From positions 3,534,001 to 3,598,000 of the forward strand of contig NZ_CP076543.1 of NCBI RefSeq assembly GCF_030440515.1: a stretch of 64,000 nt of DNA. The letters run 5' to 3'. Of the stretch, positions 29,383 through 38,622 are shown piece by piece. The translations under genes and the position numbers were made by a program. How positions within the stretch are numbered: position 1 is the stretch's first letter; each line of letters starts with the position of its first letter. The notes below the pieces were generated by a model. The model was not told the origin of the DNA. It was given only the letters and a program-made list of their open reading frames with translations, and did no database searches. The stretch is from Streptomyces xanthophaeus (GTDB taxonomy: Bacteria; Actinomycetota; Actinomycetes; Streptomycetales; Streptomycetaceae).

Positions 29383-30137
29383 CACTCCCCTCCCTCGGTG
29401 GTGGTCTCGCCGCGCGGGTGGACGATCGGGGTGCGGGCGGACTCGCCGCGCGCGATACGCAGCCCGATCAGGGAGGCGGGGCCGGCGCCGCCGGTCGCCT
29501 CGACCGCGCCCTCGCGCTCGTCCGGGAAGCCGGCCAGGATCCGGGCGGTCTCCTTGTACGTGCACAGCGGCGCGCCCCGGGTCGGCGAGACCTCGCGGCC
29601 GGCCAGCAGGTCGTCGACCATGGCCTTGGCGGACTGGGGGGTCTGGTTGTCGAAGAACTCCCAGTTGACCATCACCACGGGGGCGTAGTCGCAGGCCGCG
29701 TTGCACTCGATGTGTTCGAGGGTGACCTTGCCGTCGGGGGTGGTCTCGTTGTTGCCGACCCCGAGGTGCTCCTTGAGTTCCTCGAAGATGGCGTCGCCGC
29801 CCATCACCGCGCACAGGGTGTTCGTGCAGACGCCGACCTGGTAGTCGCCGGAGGGCCGCCGCCGGTACATCGTGTAGAAGGTCGCCACGGCGGTGACCTC
29901 GGCGGTGGTCAGGCCCAGTACCTCGGCGCAGAAGCGGATGCCGGTGCGCGAGACGTAGCCCTCGACGGACTGGGTCAGGTGCAGCAGCGGCAGCAGCGCG
30001 GAGCGGCTGTCGGGGTAGCGGGCGATGACTTCCTTGGCGTCGGCTTCGAGGCGCTCGCGTACCTCCGCCGGAAAGTCGGGGGCCGGCAGCTGGGGCATGC
30101 CCAGCGAGACCCCTTGGTTCGAAGGACTGGCGGTCAT
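29382..30137 (-). CDS. nuoE: NADH-quinone oxidoreductase subunit E
   Basis: A 251-residue thioredoxin-fold subunit with the off-pathway 2Fe-2S cluster N1a, ligated by C104, C109, C145 and C149 (CTNTLC and CNAACD). It pairs with NuoF. It is about 85 residues longer than the E. coli protein because of a C-terminal low-complexity extension. The ATG at 30137 overlaps the nuoD stop. Confidence 0.96.
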   Translation of the reverse strand: MTASPSNQGVSLGMPQLPAPDFPAEVRERLEADAKEVIARYPDSRSALLPLLHLTQSVEGYVSRTGIRFCAEVLGLTTAEVTAVATFYTMYRRRPSGDYQVGVCTNTLCAVMGGDAIFEELKEHLGVGNNETTPDGKVTLEHIECNAACDYAPVVMVNWEFFDNQTPQSAKAMVDDLLAGREVSPTRGAPLCTYKETARILAGFPDEREGAVEATGGAGPASLIGLRIARGESARTPIVHPRGETTTEGGE

Positions 30138-31474
30138 CGGTCGACGCCTCCCATCACGGGGTCGATGGAGGCGACGGCGACGATGACGTCGGCGACCTGG
30201 CCGCCCTCGCACATCGCGGCCATGGCCTGCAGGTTGGTGAAGGACGGGTCGCGGAAGTGGACCCGGTAGGGGCGGGTGCCGCCGTCGGAGACGACGTGCA
30301 CGCCGAGCTCGCCCTTGGGCGACTCGACGGCCGCGTACGCCTGGCCGGCCGGTACCCGGAAGCCCTCGGTCACCAGCTTGAAGTGGTGGATGAGGGCCTC
30401 CATGGAGGTGCCCATGATGTTCCGAATGTGGTCGAGGGAGTTGCCGAGGCCGTCCGGGCCCATCGCGAGCTGCGCGGGCCAGGCGATCTTCTTGTCGGCG
30501 ACCATCACCGGTCCCGGCTCCAGGCGCTCCAGGCACTGCTCGACGATCCGCAGCGACTGGCGCATCTCCTCCAGGCGGATCAGGAACCGCCCGTAGGAAT
30601 CGCAGCTCTCGGTGGTCGGCACGTCGAACTCGTAGTTCTCGTATCCGCAGTACGGGTCCGACTTGCGCAGGTCGTGCGGCAGGCCGGCGGAGCGCAGGAT
30701 CGGGCCGGTGGCGCCGAGCGCCATGCAGCCGGTGAGGTCGAGGTAGCCGACGTCCTGCATGCGGGCCTTGAAGATGGGGTTGCCGGTGGCGAGCTTGTCG
30801 TACTCCGGCAGGTTCTTCTTCATGGTCTTGACGAACTCGCGGAGCTGGTCGACGGCGCCCGGGGGCAGGTCCTGGGCGAGGCCGCCGGGACGGACGAACG
30901 CGTGGTTCATGCGCAGTCCGGTGATCAGCTCGAAGATGTCGAGGATCAGCTCGCGGTCGCGGAAGCCGTAGATCATGATCGTGGTCGCGCCCAGCTCCAT
31001 GCCGCCGGTGGCGATGCACACCAGGTGGGAGGAGAGCCGGTTGAGTTCCATCAGCAGGACGCGGATGACGGTGGCGCGGTCCGGGATCTGATCGGTGATG
31101 CCGAGGAGCCTCTCGACGCCGAGGCAGTACGCCGTCTCGTTGAAGAACGGCGTCAGGTAGTCCATGCGCGTCACGAAGGTGGTGCCCTGCGTCCAGTTCC
31201 GGAATTCGAGGTTCTTCTCGATGCCGGTGTGCAGGTAGCCGATGCCGCAGCGGGCCTCGGTGACCGTCTCGCCGTCGATCTCCAGGATCAGGCGCAGCAC
31301 TCCGTGGGTGGACGGGTGCTGCGGACCCATGTTGACGACGATCCGCTCGTCGTCGGCCTTGGCGGCGGACTGGACGATCTCGTCCCAGTCGCCGCCGGTG
31401 ACGGTGTAGACGGTGCCTTCGGTGGTCTCGCGCGCGGAGGCGTGATCGGCGGAGGCATTGTTTGACGTGGACAT
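30134..31474 (-). CDS. nuoD: NADH-quinone oxidoreductase subunit D
   Basis: A 446-residue homologue of the NiFe-hydrogenase large subunit that forms the quinone-binding site with Nuo[24 protein letters not shown] contains the quinone-site His, and [13 protein letters not shown] and [14 protein letters not shown] follow. The hydrogenase metal cysteines are absent, as expected. The ATG shares one base with the nuoC stop. Confidence 0.97.
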   Translation of the reverse strand: MSTSNNASADHASARETTEGTVYTVTGGDWDEIVQSAAKADDERIVVNMGPQHPSTHGVLRLILEIDGETVTEARCGIGYLHTGIEKNLEFRNWTQGTTFVTRMDYLTPFFNETAYCLGVERLLGITDQIPDRATVIRVLLMELNRLSSHLVCIATGGMELGATTIMIYGFRDRELILDIFELITGLRMNHAFVRPGGLAQDLPPGAVDQLREFVKTMKKNLPEYDKLATGNPIFKARMQDVGYLDLTGCMALGATGPILRSAGLPHDLRKSDPYCGYENYEFDVPTTESCDSYGRFLIRLEEMRQSLRIVEQCLERLEPGPVMVADKKIAWPAQLAMGPDGLGNSLDHIRNIMGTSMEALIHHFKLVTEGFRVPAGQAYAAVESPKGELGVHVVSDGGTRPYRVHFRDPSFTNLQAMAAMCEGGQVADVIVAVASIDPVMGGVDR

Positions 31475-32193
31475 CAGCTGTACGACCTCCGCTGGTCGGG
31501 AGCCGGGATCTGGGCGCCCTTGTACTCGACGGGGATGCCGCCGAGCGGGTAGTCCTTGCGCTGCGGGAAGCCCTGCCAGTCGTCCGGCATCATGATCCGG
31601 GTGAGGGCCGGGTGCCCGTCGAAGATCAGGCCGAAGAAGTCGTACGTCTCGCGCTCGTGCCAGTCGTTGGTCGGGTAGACGGCGACGAGCGAGGGGACGT
31701 GCGGGTCGCTGTCCGGTACGGACACCTCCAGCCGCAGGATCCGGCCGTGCGTGAGCGAGCGCAGGTGGTAGACGGCGTGCAGCTCGCGGCCCTTGTCCCC
31801 GGGGAAGTGCACGCCGGAGACGCCGGTGCAGAGCTCGAAGCGCAGGGCCGGGTCGTCACGCAGGGTGCGTGCGACCCGCACAAGGTGTTCGCGGGCGATG
31901 TGGAAGGTGAGCTCGCCCCGGTCGACCACCGTCTTCTCGATGGCGTTCCCGGGGACGAGGTCCTGCTCCTCCAGGGCGCCTTCGAGCTCGTCGGCCACCT
32001 CGTCGAAGTAGGAGCCGTACGGTCGGCTCGTCGCGCCGGGCAGGGCCACGGTCCGCACCAGGCCGCCGTAGCCGCTGGTGTCCCCGCCGCCCGCGGCACC
32101 GAACATGCCCTTGCGGACGCCGATGACCTCGGGGCCCTGGTCACGCGGCGCAGGGACGTTGCTGCCGTTCTCCGGCTCTTGGGTCTCGCTCAC
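31474..32193 (-). CDS. nuoC: NADH-quinone oxidoreductase subunit C
   Basis: A 239-residue 30-kDa-type subunit that braces NuoD. The family signature [40 protein letters not shown] is complete between about residues 180 and 220. NuoC and NuoD are separate, unlike the NuoCD fusion of E. coli. The start is GTG 32193, overlapping the nuoB stop. Confidence 0.96.
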   Translation of the reverse strand: MSETQEPENGSNVPAPRDQGPEVIGVRKGMFGAAGGGDTSGYGGLVRTVALPGATSRPYGSYFDEVADELEGALEEQDLVPGNAIEKTVVDRGELTFHIAREHLVRVARTLRDDPALRFELCTGVSGVHFPGDKGRELHAVYHLRSLTHGRILRLEVSVPDSDPHVPSLVAVYPTNDWHERETYDFFGLIFDGHPALTRIMMPDDWQGFPQRKDYPLGGIPVEYKGAQIPAPDQRRSYS

Positions 32194-32744
32194 CGGAGCA
32201 GCCCCTTCATCTCGATCGTGGGGAGGGCCTTGAGGGCCGCCTCCTCCGCCTCACGGGCCGCTTCTTCCCGGTTCACGCCGAGCTTTCCGCCCTGGATCTT
32301 CTGGTGGAGCTTGAGGATCGCGTCCATCAGCATCTCGGGGCGCGGCGGGCAGCCGGGCAGATAGATGTCCACCGGGACGATGTGGTCGACGCCCTGGACG
32401 ATCGCGTAGTTGTTGAACATTCCGCCTGAAGATGCACAAACCCCCATGGAGATGACCCATTTGGGAGCGGGCATCTGGTCGTACACCTGCCGCAGCACCG
32501 GCGCCATCTTCTGACTGACCCGCCCGGCCACGATCATCAGATCGGCCTGGCGCGGGGAGCCGCGGAAGACCTCCATGCCGAAGCGGGCCAGGTCGTACCG
32601 GCCCGCTCCGGTGGTCATCATCTCGATGGCGCAGCAGGCCAGACCGAAGGTCGCCGGGAAGACGGACGACTTGCGCACCCATCCCGCGGCCTGTTCGACG
32701 GTGGTCAGCAGAAAGCCGCTCGGCAGCTTCTCTTCCAGTCCCAT
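32190..32744 (-). CDS. nuoB: NADH-quinone oxidoreductase subunit B
   Basis: A 184-residue subunit carrying terminal cluster N2, with ligands C37, C38, C103 and C132 ([25 protein letters not shown]). It hands electrons to menaquinone at the NuoB/NuoD interface. The start is ATG 32744, 14 bp after nuoA. Confidence 0.97.
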   Translation of the reverse strand: MGLEEKLPSGFLLTTVEQAAGWVRKSSVFPATFGLACCAIEMMTTGAGRYDLARFGMEVFRGSPRQADLMIVAGRVSQKMAPVLRQVYDQMPAPKWVISMGVCASSGGMFNNYAIVQGVDHIVPVDIYLPGCPPRPEMLMDAILKLHQKIQGGKLGVNREEAAREAEEAALKALPTIEMKGLLR

Positions 32745-32758
32745 GGAAATTCAGCCCC

Positions 32759-33118
32759 TCAGTCCCATTCCAGGCCGCCGCGGCGCCACACGTAGGCGTA
32801 GGCGACGAAGACGGTGAGCACGAAGAGCAGCATCTCGACGAGCCCGAAGATCCCCAGGGAGTCGAAGGTGACGGCCCAGGGGTAGAGGAAGACAACCTCG
32901 ATGTCGAAGACGATGAAGAGCATCGCCGTCAGGTAGTACTTGATGGGGAAGCGGCCACCGCCGGCCGGCATCGGCGTCGGCTCGATGCCGCACTCGTAGG
33001 CTTCAAGCTTTGCCCGGTTGTACCGTTTTGGGCCGATCAGCGTGGCCATGACCACGGAGAAGATCGCAAACCCTGCGCCGAGGGCGCCGAGCACGAGGAT
33101 GGGCGCGTACGCATTCAC
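32759..33118 (-). CDS. nuoA: NADH-quinone oxidoreductase subunit A
   Basis: A 119-residue subunit with three membrane helices. YECGIEP (about 40-46) is the quinone-chamber loop, and FPIKYYLTAMLFIVFDIEVVFLYPW is the conserved second helix. It is the first gene of the 14-gene operon. GTG 33118 is preceded by GGAGCGAGGAGC. Upstream codons in frame lie in the promoter region with the Rex-like operator. Confidence 0.96.
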   Translation of the reverse strand: MNAYAPILVLGALGAGFAIFSVVMATLIGPKRYNRAKLEAYECGIEPTPMPAGGGRFPIKYYLTAMLFIVFDIEVVFLYPWAVTFDSLGIFGLVEMLLFVLTVFVAYAYVWRRGGLEWD

Positions 33119-33208
33119 GCTCCTCGCTCCTTCCAGTCGTCCTTGACCGTTGGACCGCCGCCGCGTGCGCCGCCTCGCGAAGATCACGCTTTCGATCAAG
33201 CGCTTGCA

Positions 33209-33224
33209 TGTGAGGCAGTTCACA
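33209..33224. promoter_or_regulatory. Rex-type redox operator upstream of nuoA
   Basis: TGTGAGGCAGTTCACA differs by one base from the palindromic Rex consensus TGTGAAnnnnTTCACA. Its centre is about 98 bp upstream of the nuoA start. From memory, Rex represses nuo, cyd and its own operon in S. coelicolor according to the NADH/NAD+ ratio. A possible -10 box (TAAGAT read leftward, 33241-33246) lies just upstream, so bound Rex would block early elongation. Confidence 0.75.
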
Positions 33225-33973
33225 AGCCGGACTGGTGCGCATCTTATGCCTGCTCGTCTGTGATCTGCGACACGGGTTGCAACACCGAGTTTGTGATCTC
33301 CACCACCTGACGAACGATCATGAAGTCCGATGAGTGGTGATCTTCATACGCGAAGCATCCGCATGGTCACCAAAGGTGACATCCGAGCCCGTTACCGCAG
33401 GTAGAAGGCGGGTCGCCCTATCAAACGATGCTCGGTGCAGGCAAATTGGCACGAGGGGTGGCGGGATGATAAGGGGATCGGCGTCCCCCGGGCGGGGGAG
33501 CCCATGTGTACGGAGGTGGACGCGGGGCAGATGCGGGGGTGGACGGAGGGCGGGCAGGGGGGACCCCGAGGGGCGCGGGACCGCCCGAGGGGCACATCGC
33601 CACCCGCACCGCCGGCGGCACCGGGGGCCGCGCGAGCGCGTGCATCCGTTCACGAACCTCTCGGCACGTTCACAGGAAGGTCACGGGAGGGGCACAGCGT
33701 CCGCATGGCGTGACGTTGCTGTGACCTGCGCCACTCTGAATCGAGCCTTCCGAAAGAGGGCTTGGCCATCTGTGCGGAGTGATGGTAGGTCAAGGATCAA
33801 TTCGGACTTAATTCCGAAACCCCATGATCACAGCCTTGTGAGGGCCTGTCCGATTCGCCCGTTACGGCGTCAATAAGAAGCTGAGCGCGCCCGGTTCGCG
33901 CCTTTCTCGCGCAACTGTGGCGCAAGCCACGTTTCTTGAAGGGAACCCGGGCACCCTGATAGCGGTTGTCCTC
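33225..33973. other. Long divergent intergenic region between nuo and the NlpC/P60 gene
   Basis: No convincing gene is present; the open frames here are short and low-complexity. The nuo side has two direct TGTGATCT copies (33260-33267 and 33291-33298). The hydrolase side has the inverted repeat TTCGGA/TCCGAA (33801-33818) in an AT-richer stretch, about 160 bp before the hydrolase start, a likely promoter zone. I looked for a ydaO-type c-di-AMP riboswitch and did not find its conserved strings. Confidence 0.55.
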
Positions 33974-34816
33974 ATGTCCCACACCGCTCACATACCCAGC
34001 CACCGGAAGCCCCGCCGAAGCGCCTCGAAGCTCGCGGTCCGCGCCGGAGTTGCCGGTGGCGTCCTCAGCACCCTGGCCATGGCCGGCACCGCGAGCGCGT
34101 CCCCGTCCGCAGAGCCCGTGGCCGAGACGACGCTCGAAATGCCGGTCCTCAACCTGGACCTGGGCGCCGACGTCTCCTCCGCCGTCACCGTGGCCGCGGA
34201 GAACACCCGTCTCGCCGCCGTCGAAGGCGAACTGACCGCCCAGGAGGAGAGCGCCCGCACCGGCGCCGCCGCCGAGGCGAAGCAGGCCAAGGAAGAGGCC
34301 CAGAAGAAGGCCGACGCCGAGAAGGCCGAGAAGACGGCGAAGGAAGAAGCCGTCCGCAAGGCCGAGGCCGAGCGCTCCAGCCGCAGCTCCGGCTCCGAGC
34401 GCACGACGCTCAAGAGCACCGCCGCCCCGCAGGGCACGGGCACCGTCTCCGCCCCGGCCACCGGCTCCGCCGCGGCCATCGTCAACTTCGCCCGCGCGCA
34501 GGTCGGCAAGGCGTACGTGATGGGCGGCACCGGCCCGTCCTCCTTCGACTGCTCCGGTCTCGTCCAGGCCGCGTACCGCCAGGCCGGCATCAGCCTGCCG
34601 CGCATGTCCCAGGCGCAGTCCTCGGCCGGCACCTCGGTGTCGCTGAGCGCCCTGCAGCCGGGCGACATCCTGTACTGGGGCTCCAAGGGCAGCGCGTACC
34701 ACGTCGCCATCTACGTCGGCGGCGGCAAGTTCGTCGGCGCGCAGAACCCCAGCACGGGCATCGTCGAGCGCAACCTCAGCTACGACAAGCCGACGGGCGC
34801 CGTCCGCGTCCTCTGA
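33974..34816 (+). CDS. Secreted NlpC/P60 peptidoglycan hydrolase
   Basis: A 280-residue exported cell-wall peptidase, probably cleaving the stem peptide between D-iGlu and the diamino acid. The signal peptide covers residues 1-37 (ending ASA). Residues about 75-140 are an Ala/Glu/Lys-rich coiled coil (EAKQAKEEAQKKADAEKAEK). Residues 165-280 are the NlpC/P60 domain with catalytic Cys in FDCSGLVQAAY and His in AYHVAIYVGGGKF. The ATG at 33974 is chosen because the signal peptide starts there. A strong hairpin follows. Confidence 0.93.
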   Translation: MSHTAHIPSHRKPRRSASKLAVRAGVAGGVLSTLAMAGTASASPSAEPVAETTLEMPVLNLDLGADVSSAVTVAAENTRLAAVEGELTAQEESARTGAAAEAKQAKEEAQKKADAEKAEKTAKEEAVRKAEAERSSRSSGSERTTLKSTAAPQGTGTVSAPATGSAAAIVNFARAQVGKAYVMGGTGPSSFDCSGLVQAAYRQAGISLPRMSQAQSSAGTSVSLSALQPGDILYWGSKGSAYHVAIYVGGGKFVGAQNPSTGIVERNLSYDKPTGAVRVL

Positions 34817-34862
34817 GCACCGCTCGGTCCACGGCGCCAGGCACGGCCGAGGCACGCCCTAT

Positions 34863-34901
34863 GGGCCGGTACTCCCCCGCTCGGGGGTGGAGTACCGGCC
34901 C
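34863..34901. terminator. Bidirectional terminator
   Basis: GGGCCGGTACTC pairs perfectly with its complement around an inner CCCC/GGGG stem, between the convergent NlpC/P60 and lipoprotein genes. Confidence 0.85.
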
Positions 34902-34951
34902 TGGGGCCGTTCTTGGCGTCTGCCGGGCCCTCAGGGCCCCCTGCGCCCTTC

Positions 34952-35926
34952 TCAGGCCAGCGAGGCCGCCAGCTTGAAGCGGGCCTCCCGCTGCTTCTTG
35001 TAGAGCGCGAGCGTCTCGGCGTGCTCCTCGACGAGCCGCTCCTGGTAGGCCTTCTCGACCGCGCCCCAGATGCCGACGAGGTTCACCTCGCGCTTGCACG
35101 CGACATCGGCCTTGGCCGCCGTCACGGCCTTCGGACCGCCCAAGGCGTCCTGCAGACCGAGCTTCTCCACGACGTCGTACGGCGATCCGATCCCCGCGTA
35201 TCCCGACTTGTCCATGCATGACGACCACTTCTTGAGGGCGTCGACGACCCGGGAGTCCTGCCGGGAGCGGTCGTGCGCCTCCGAGGCCAGCCCGAACGTG
35301 AACAGCAGGTCCACGCTGTCCTTGGTCGGGGCGTACAGCTTGCGGTACCCCTCGCGCCCGCACCCGCCGGCCGGCACCTTCTGCCCGGCCGCCGTCAGGC
35401 CGCTGTCCACCAGCGCGGCCTCCTCCTCGGTGTTCGCGTCGGGAGCCTTGCCGCCCTGCGCCCCGGGCTGCTCGCCGTTCATCACGACGTACGCGCTGTC
35501 GCTCAGCGGCGGCGCAGCGGGCTTCGCCCGGCTGCCCTCCCCTGCGGACTTGTCGTACCCGTGGGCCGCCGCGTACGCCGGATCGGCGAGGCCGAAGAGG
35601 TACTCGTGCCGGTCCTCGGCCCCGGCGGCGGGGGCCTCGGCCGAGCGCACGCCCTCGTAGGTGAACCCGTAGCGGGCCATGCACCGGGAGACCAGGGCCT
35701 GCTGGACCTGGCCCATCCGGATCCGTTCGGCCTCGGTGTCCGTGTACGCGTCCATCGGGAGGGACAGCGTGGCCGTCGCCGGGTTCACCTCGACGGGACC
35801 GAGCTCCGGTTCACCGCCCCCGGAGCCGCCGGTCCCGGCACAGCCGGCCAGGAGGGCGGCCGCCAGCAGGACGGCGGCCGGGGCGGCGGCCTGGGCGGCG
35901 GACCGGCGGCGCCGGGAGGTGTTCAT
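34952..35926 (-). CDS. Lipoprotein of unknown function
   Basis: A 324-residue exported protein with an Arg-rich N-terminus, hydrophobic core and lipobox LLAGCAG (Cys about 29), so it should be lipid-anchored outside the membrane. The mature part is soluble and charged, with several cysteines (SRCMARYGF, GGCGREGY, WSSCMDKSGY, DVACKREVN) that could form disulfides. I recognise the style of Streptomyces lipoproteins but no defined domain. AAGGAG precedes the ATG. It may be cotranscribed with nothing; a 29-bp gap separates it from the upstream I36-like gene, which runs the same way, so a two-gene operon is possible. Confidence 0.85.
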   Translation of the reverse strand: MNTSRRRRSAAQAAAPAAVLLAAALLAGCAGTGGSGGGEPELGPVEVNPATATLSLPMDAYTDTEAERIRMGQVQQALVSRCMARYGFTYEGVRSAEAPAAGAEDRHEYLFGLADPAYAAAHGYDKSAGEGSRAKPAAPPLSDSAYVVMNGEQPGAQGGKAPDANTEEEAALVDSGLTAAGQKVPAGGCGREGYRKLYAPTKDSVDLLFTFGLASEAHDRSRQDSRVVDALKKWSSCMDKSGYAGIGSPYDVVEKLGLQDALGGPKAVTAAKADVACKREVNLVGIWGAVEKAYQERLVEEHAETLALYKKQREARFKLAASLA

Positions 35927-35955
35927 CGCGCGGAACTCCTTCTGCCGGATCCGGA

Positions 35956-36366
35956 TTACGGGTGGAGGGTGTACTTGGCCGAGCTGATCTTGTTCTTGAA
36001 GTTGGCCGAGGCGTTGCCCGCGTAGTTCGACGGGATCTCTCCGACGTTGCCGCCCAGGTCCTTGTCGGTGCCGACCTTCCAGGCGTAGACGTCCCGGTTC
36101 CGGTAGGACTCGGTGGTGTCGTTGATCCAGCTCCCGCTGGCCGAGCAGGAGCCCTGGTACTTGTCGTCGCTGAAGTTCAGGTCATTCGTCACCAGGTCGA
36201 AGACACAACCGGACTGGTTCTGCCAGTAGAAAAGTCCGAACTCCTGGTTCTCCAGATTTCCGTCGCGCCCCCAGGCGCCCGCCGGACCCGCGGTTCCCAG
36301 CAGAATGGCACCGGCGGAAACCGCGGCGACGCAGCCGGCGGTCAGCTTGCGCATTGCGTAGTCCAT
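35956..36366 (-). CDS. Small secreted protein resembling peptidase inhibitor family I36
   Basis: A 136-residue exported protein with a signal peptide ending AGPAGA. The mature domain of about 100 residues (EFGLFYWQNQSGCVFDLVTNDLNFSD, then NRDVYAWKV) has two cysteines and resembles Streptomyces proteins annotated as peptidase inhibitor family I36. The match is by pattern only. The ATG at 36366 has GAGG 9 bp upstream; an internal ATG 15 bp later is possible. It lies upstream of the lipoprotein gene and divergent from the MacAB-type operon. Confidence 0.65.
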   Translation of the reverse strand: MDYAMRKLTAGCVAAVSAGAILLGTAGPAGAWGRDGNLENQEFGLFYWQNQSGCVFDLVTNDLNFSDDKYQGSCSASGSWINDTTESYRNRDVYAWKVGTDKDLGGNVGEIPSNYAGNASANFKNKISSAKYTLHP

Positions 36367-36519
36367 CACGCTTACCTCACTCTTCGGGTGAAAATCGGAG
36401 TGTTCGATGCGGGCCGGGGTCGAGCATTTCGGCCCGGCGGGGATTCAACATCGAACTCCGCGCCGATTCAAGCTTCTTCTCAGCTGATGGACAGTCATTT
36501 CTGTTGTCCGACAGGTAAC

Positions 36520-36549
36520 TTGTCGCCACCGGCCCCAGGTATCTACTAT
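36520..36549 (+). promoter_or_regulatory. Candidate promoter of the lipoprotein/MacAB-type operon
   Basis: TTGTCG (36520-36525) and TACTAT (36544-36549) are separated by 18 bp, a good housekeeping-type match. Transcription would start near 36556, about 65 bp before the first GTG. Confidence 0.5.
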
Positions 36550-36622
36550 CTGGCGCGCGCCCTCCCCCACCCGTGAAACGGATGCGCATAATCCACTCCG
36601 ACCGCCGCAAGGGAAGCCCGTC

Positions 36623-37075
36623 GTGCACGCGAGATATGTGACCCCGCTCCTTCTTCTGTGCATTTCCCTGACGGGATGCGGTGGCGGCGACAGAGAACCT
36701 GTGGCGAGCGACAGTCCGCCTCCGACCGCGGAGGAAATCGCGTACTACGACTGCCTGAAGAAGCAGGGCGTGGCGATCGTTTATACGGACTACGGCGCTC
36801 CGCGCGAGGACAAGTCGAAGCCCTGGAACGACGAGGCGCACAAGACCTGCGCACCGGTGCTGCCGCCCCCGGCGAAGCCCCAGCCGGCCGACCCCGCCCG
36901 CATCGCCGCCGCGCAGAAGGAGTCCGCCTGCCTGCGGGCCGAGGGCATCTCCTGGTACCCGGACCCGGACCCGGTCACCGCCCAGATCGACGATCGCAAG
37001 GGCACTCCCGAACAGTGGAGCTCGCTCAAGCGCGACCACCTCGACGCGTTGAAGAAGTGCCGGCCGGAGAGATGA
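36623..37075 (+). CDS. Small lipoprotein at the head of an ABC exporter operon
   Basis: A 150-residue exported lipoprotein with lipobox SLTGCGG (Cys about 19). The mature part has paired cysteines (YYDCLKKQG, HKTCAPV, SACLRAEG, LKKCRPE) typical of Streptomyces lipoproteins of this size. Its stop overlaps the adaptor start by 4 bp, so it is co-expressed with the exporter and may be its extracellular accessory. Function is unknown. The start is GTG 36623 with GGGAAG upstream. Confidence 0.82.
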   Translation: MHARYVTPLLLLCISLTGCGGGDREPVASDSPPPTAEEIAYYDCLKKQGVAIVYTDYGAPREDKSKPWNDEAHKTCAPVLPPPAKPQPADPARIAAAQKESACLRAEGISWYPDPDPVTAQIDDRKGTPEQWSSLKRDHLDALKKCRPER

Positions 37076-38622
37076 GCGAAGCGGAGCAGGTCGTGGAGCA
37101 CACCGAGGCCCCGGCGGCGGCCGCCGACGACGACCGCGGCGGACTCGCGCGCGGGCGGCGCGTGGTGCTCGCGGTCGTCGGCGGGGCCGCGCTGATGGCG
37201 GTCGGCGGACTGCTGGCGACCACGCTGGTGAAGTCCCCCGCGCAGGTGGCCGCGGAGACCGGACCGCCCGCGCAGGGGGTCCTGACCGCGGACGTCGAGC
37301 GGCGGGTGCTCGCGCAGACCGTGGTCATGCGCGGGACGGTGGTCGCCGACCAGAGCGTCGCCGTGTCCCCGCAGGGGGTGCGCTCCGGCGAGGGGACGGG
37401 CGCGGCCCTGGTGACCAAACTGCCGCTGAAGGCCGGGGACCCGGTCACGGCGGGGCAGCTGATCGCCGAGGTGTCCGGGCGGCCGGTGTTCACCCTGCAC
37501 GGCGCGCAGCCGATGTACCGCGACCTGAGGCCCGGGGCCACCGGCGACGACGTCGCGCAGCTGCAGCAGGCGCTGCGCGAGCTCGGGCACGGCACCGGCG
37601 GCGACGCGAAGGGCGTCTTCGGGGCCGGTACGAAGGCCGCGCTCGCCGCCCGCTACCGGGCCATCGGGTACGAACCGCTGCCCGCGGTCGCCGACGGGGG
37701 CGCGGCCCTGAAGTCGGCGCGGGAGGCCGTACGGTCCGCGACGTGGGCCGTGGAGGACGCGAGCGGCCCGACCGGCCCGGTGGGCGCGCCCGCGGAGGGC
37801 GGCTCCGGCAAGGGCGGGGCCACGCCGGGCCCCGGCGCGACAGCGAGCCCCGGCCCGGGCTCCGGCTCCGGCTCCGGCCGGGAGCTCGCGCGGGCGCGGC
37901 AGGCCCTCGGAGAGGCCCGGGCCGCGCTCGCGGCCGCCGAGGCCGCCGACGGGCCGATGCTGCCCACCGCCGAGGCCGTGTTCCTGGGTTCCTTCCCGGC
38001 CCGCGTCAGCTCCGTCGGAGCCCGCGCCGGCTCCCCCGTGGCCGGGCCGGTGCTCACGCTCTCCGGCGGGGAGCTCGTCGTCGAGGCCTACCTCAAGGAC
38101 GACAAGAGGCAGCTGCTGCGTGCCGGGATGACCGTGGTGATCTCCTCGGAGCTCTCCGGCACCGATGTCCGCGGCAAGGTGGCGGTCGTCGCCACCGAGC
38201 GGTCCGCCGCGCAGCCCGCCGGACCGCAACCGCAGCAGGACCCCGGCCAGAACCCCAAGGGCGGCGGGGGCGGCGGCCCGGTCGGCGCCGGCGCCGACCT
38301 CGGCCACCGGATGGTGGTCACCGCCGACCAGCCGCTGCCCGCGGGCTTCGCCGGGCAGGACGTCCGGCTGACCATCGAGTCCGCCGCCACCGACGGCGAG
38401 GCGCTCGTCGTCCCGGTCACCGCCGTCTCGGCGGGCGCGGACGGACGTACGGTCGTCACCGCCGTGTCCGCCGACGGCACCCAGCGGCGCATCGAGGTGC
38501 GGGCAGGCACCAGCGGCGACGGCTTCGTGGCCGTCACCCCGGCCCGGGCGGGCGCCCTCGCGGCCGGGACCAAGGTGGTGATCGGGGTCGCACCCCGCGA
38601 GACCCGGGGGAAAACCAAGTGA
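37072..38622 (+). CDS. Membrane-fusion/adaptor protein with peptidoglycan-binding domain (MacA-like)
   Basis: A 516-residue membrane-anchored protein. A single helix at about residues 28-52 anchors it. A beta-barrel/lipoyl-like part follows (MRGTVVADQSVAVSPQG, AGDPVTAGQLIAEVSGRPVF). Residues about 148-200 are a PG_binding_1 domain (YRDLRPGATGDDVAQLQQALRELG). A low-complexity Gly/Ser/Pro linker precedes an Ala/Arg coiled coil and a C-terminal beta-rich adaptor domain. It presumably couples the ATPase/permease pair to the cell wall in place of an outer-membrane channel. It overlaps both neighbours. Confidence 0.87.
   Translation: MSEAEQVVEHTEAPAAAADDDRGGLARGRRVVLAVVGGAALMAVGGLLATTLVKSPAQVAAETGPPAQGVLTADVERRVLAQTVVMRGTVVADQSVAVSPQGVRSGEGTGAALVTKLPLKAGDPVTAGQLIAEVSGRPVFTLHGAQPMYRDLRPGATGDDVAQLQQALRELGHGTGGDAKGVFGAGTKAALAARYRAIGYEPLPAVADGGAALKSAREAVRSATWAVEDASGPTGPVGAPAEGGSGKGGATPGPGATASPGPGSGSGSGRELARARQALGEARAALAAAEAADGPMLPTAEAVFLGSFPARVSSVGARAGSPVAGPVLTLSGGELVVEAYLKDDKRQLLRAGMTVVISSELSGTDVRGKVAVVATERSAAQPAGPQPQQDPGQNPKGGGGGGPVGAGADLGHRMVVTADQPLPAGFAGQDVRLTIESAATDGEALVVPVTAVSAGADGRTVVTAVSADGTQRRIEVRAGTSGDGFVAVTPARAGALAAGTKVVIGVAPRETRGKTK

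Noticed and set aside
17669..32364. Long open frames on the plus strand opposite the nuo genes
   Set aside because: They are rich in Arg, Gly, His and Asp with no domain signal, and they mirror the codon bias of the nuo genes on the other strand. The nuo products are complete and recognisable.
33720..33973. Possible ydaO-type c-di-AMP riboswitch upstream of the NlpC/P60 gene
   Set aside because: Such riboswitches precede some Streptomyces cell-wall hydrolase genes, but the conserved strings of that class (such as GAACCCGACAGCTAACCTCG-like ends) are not present here.
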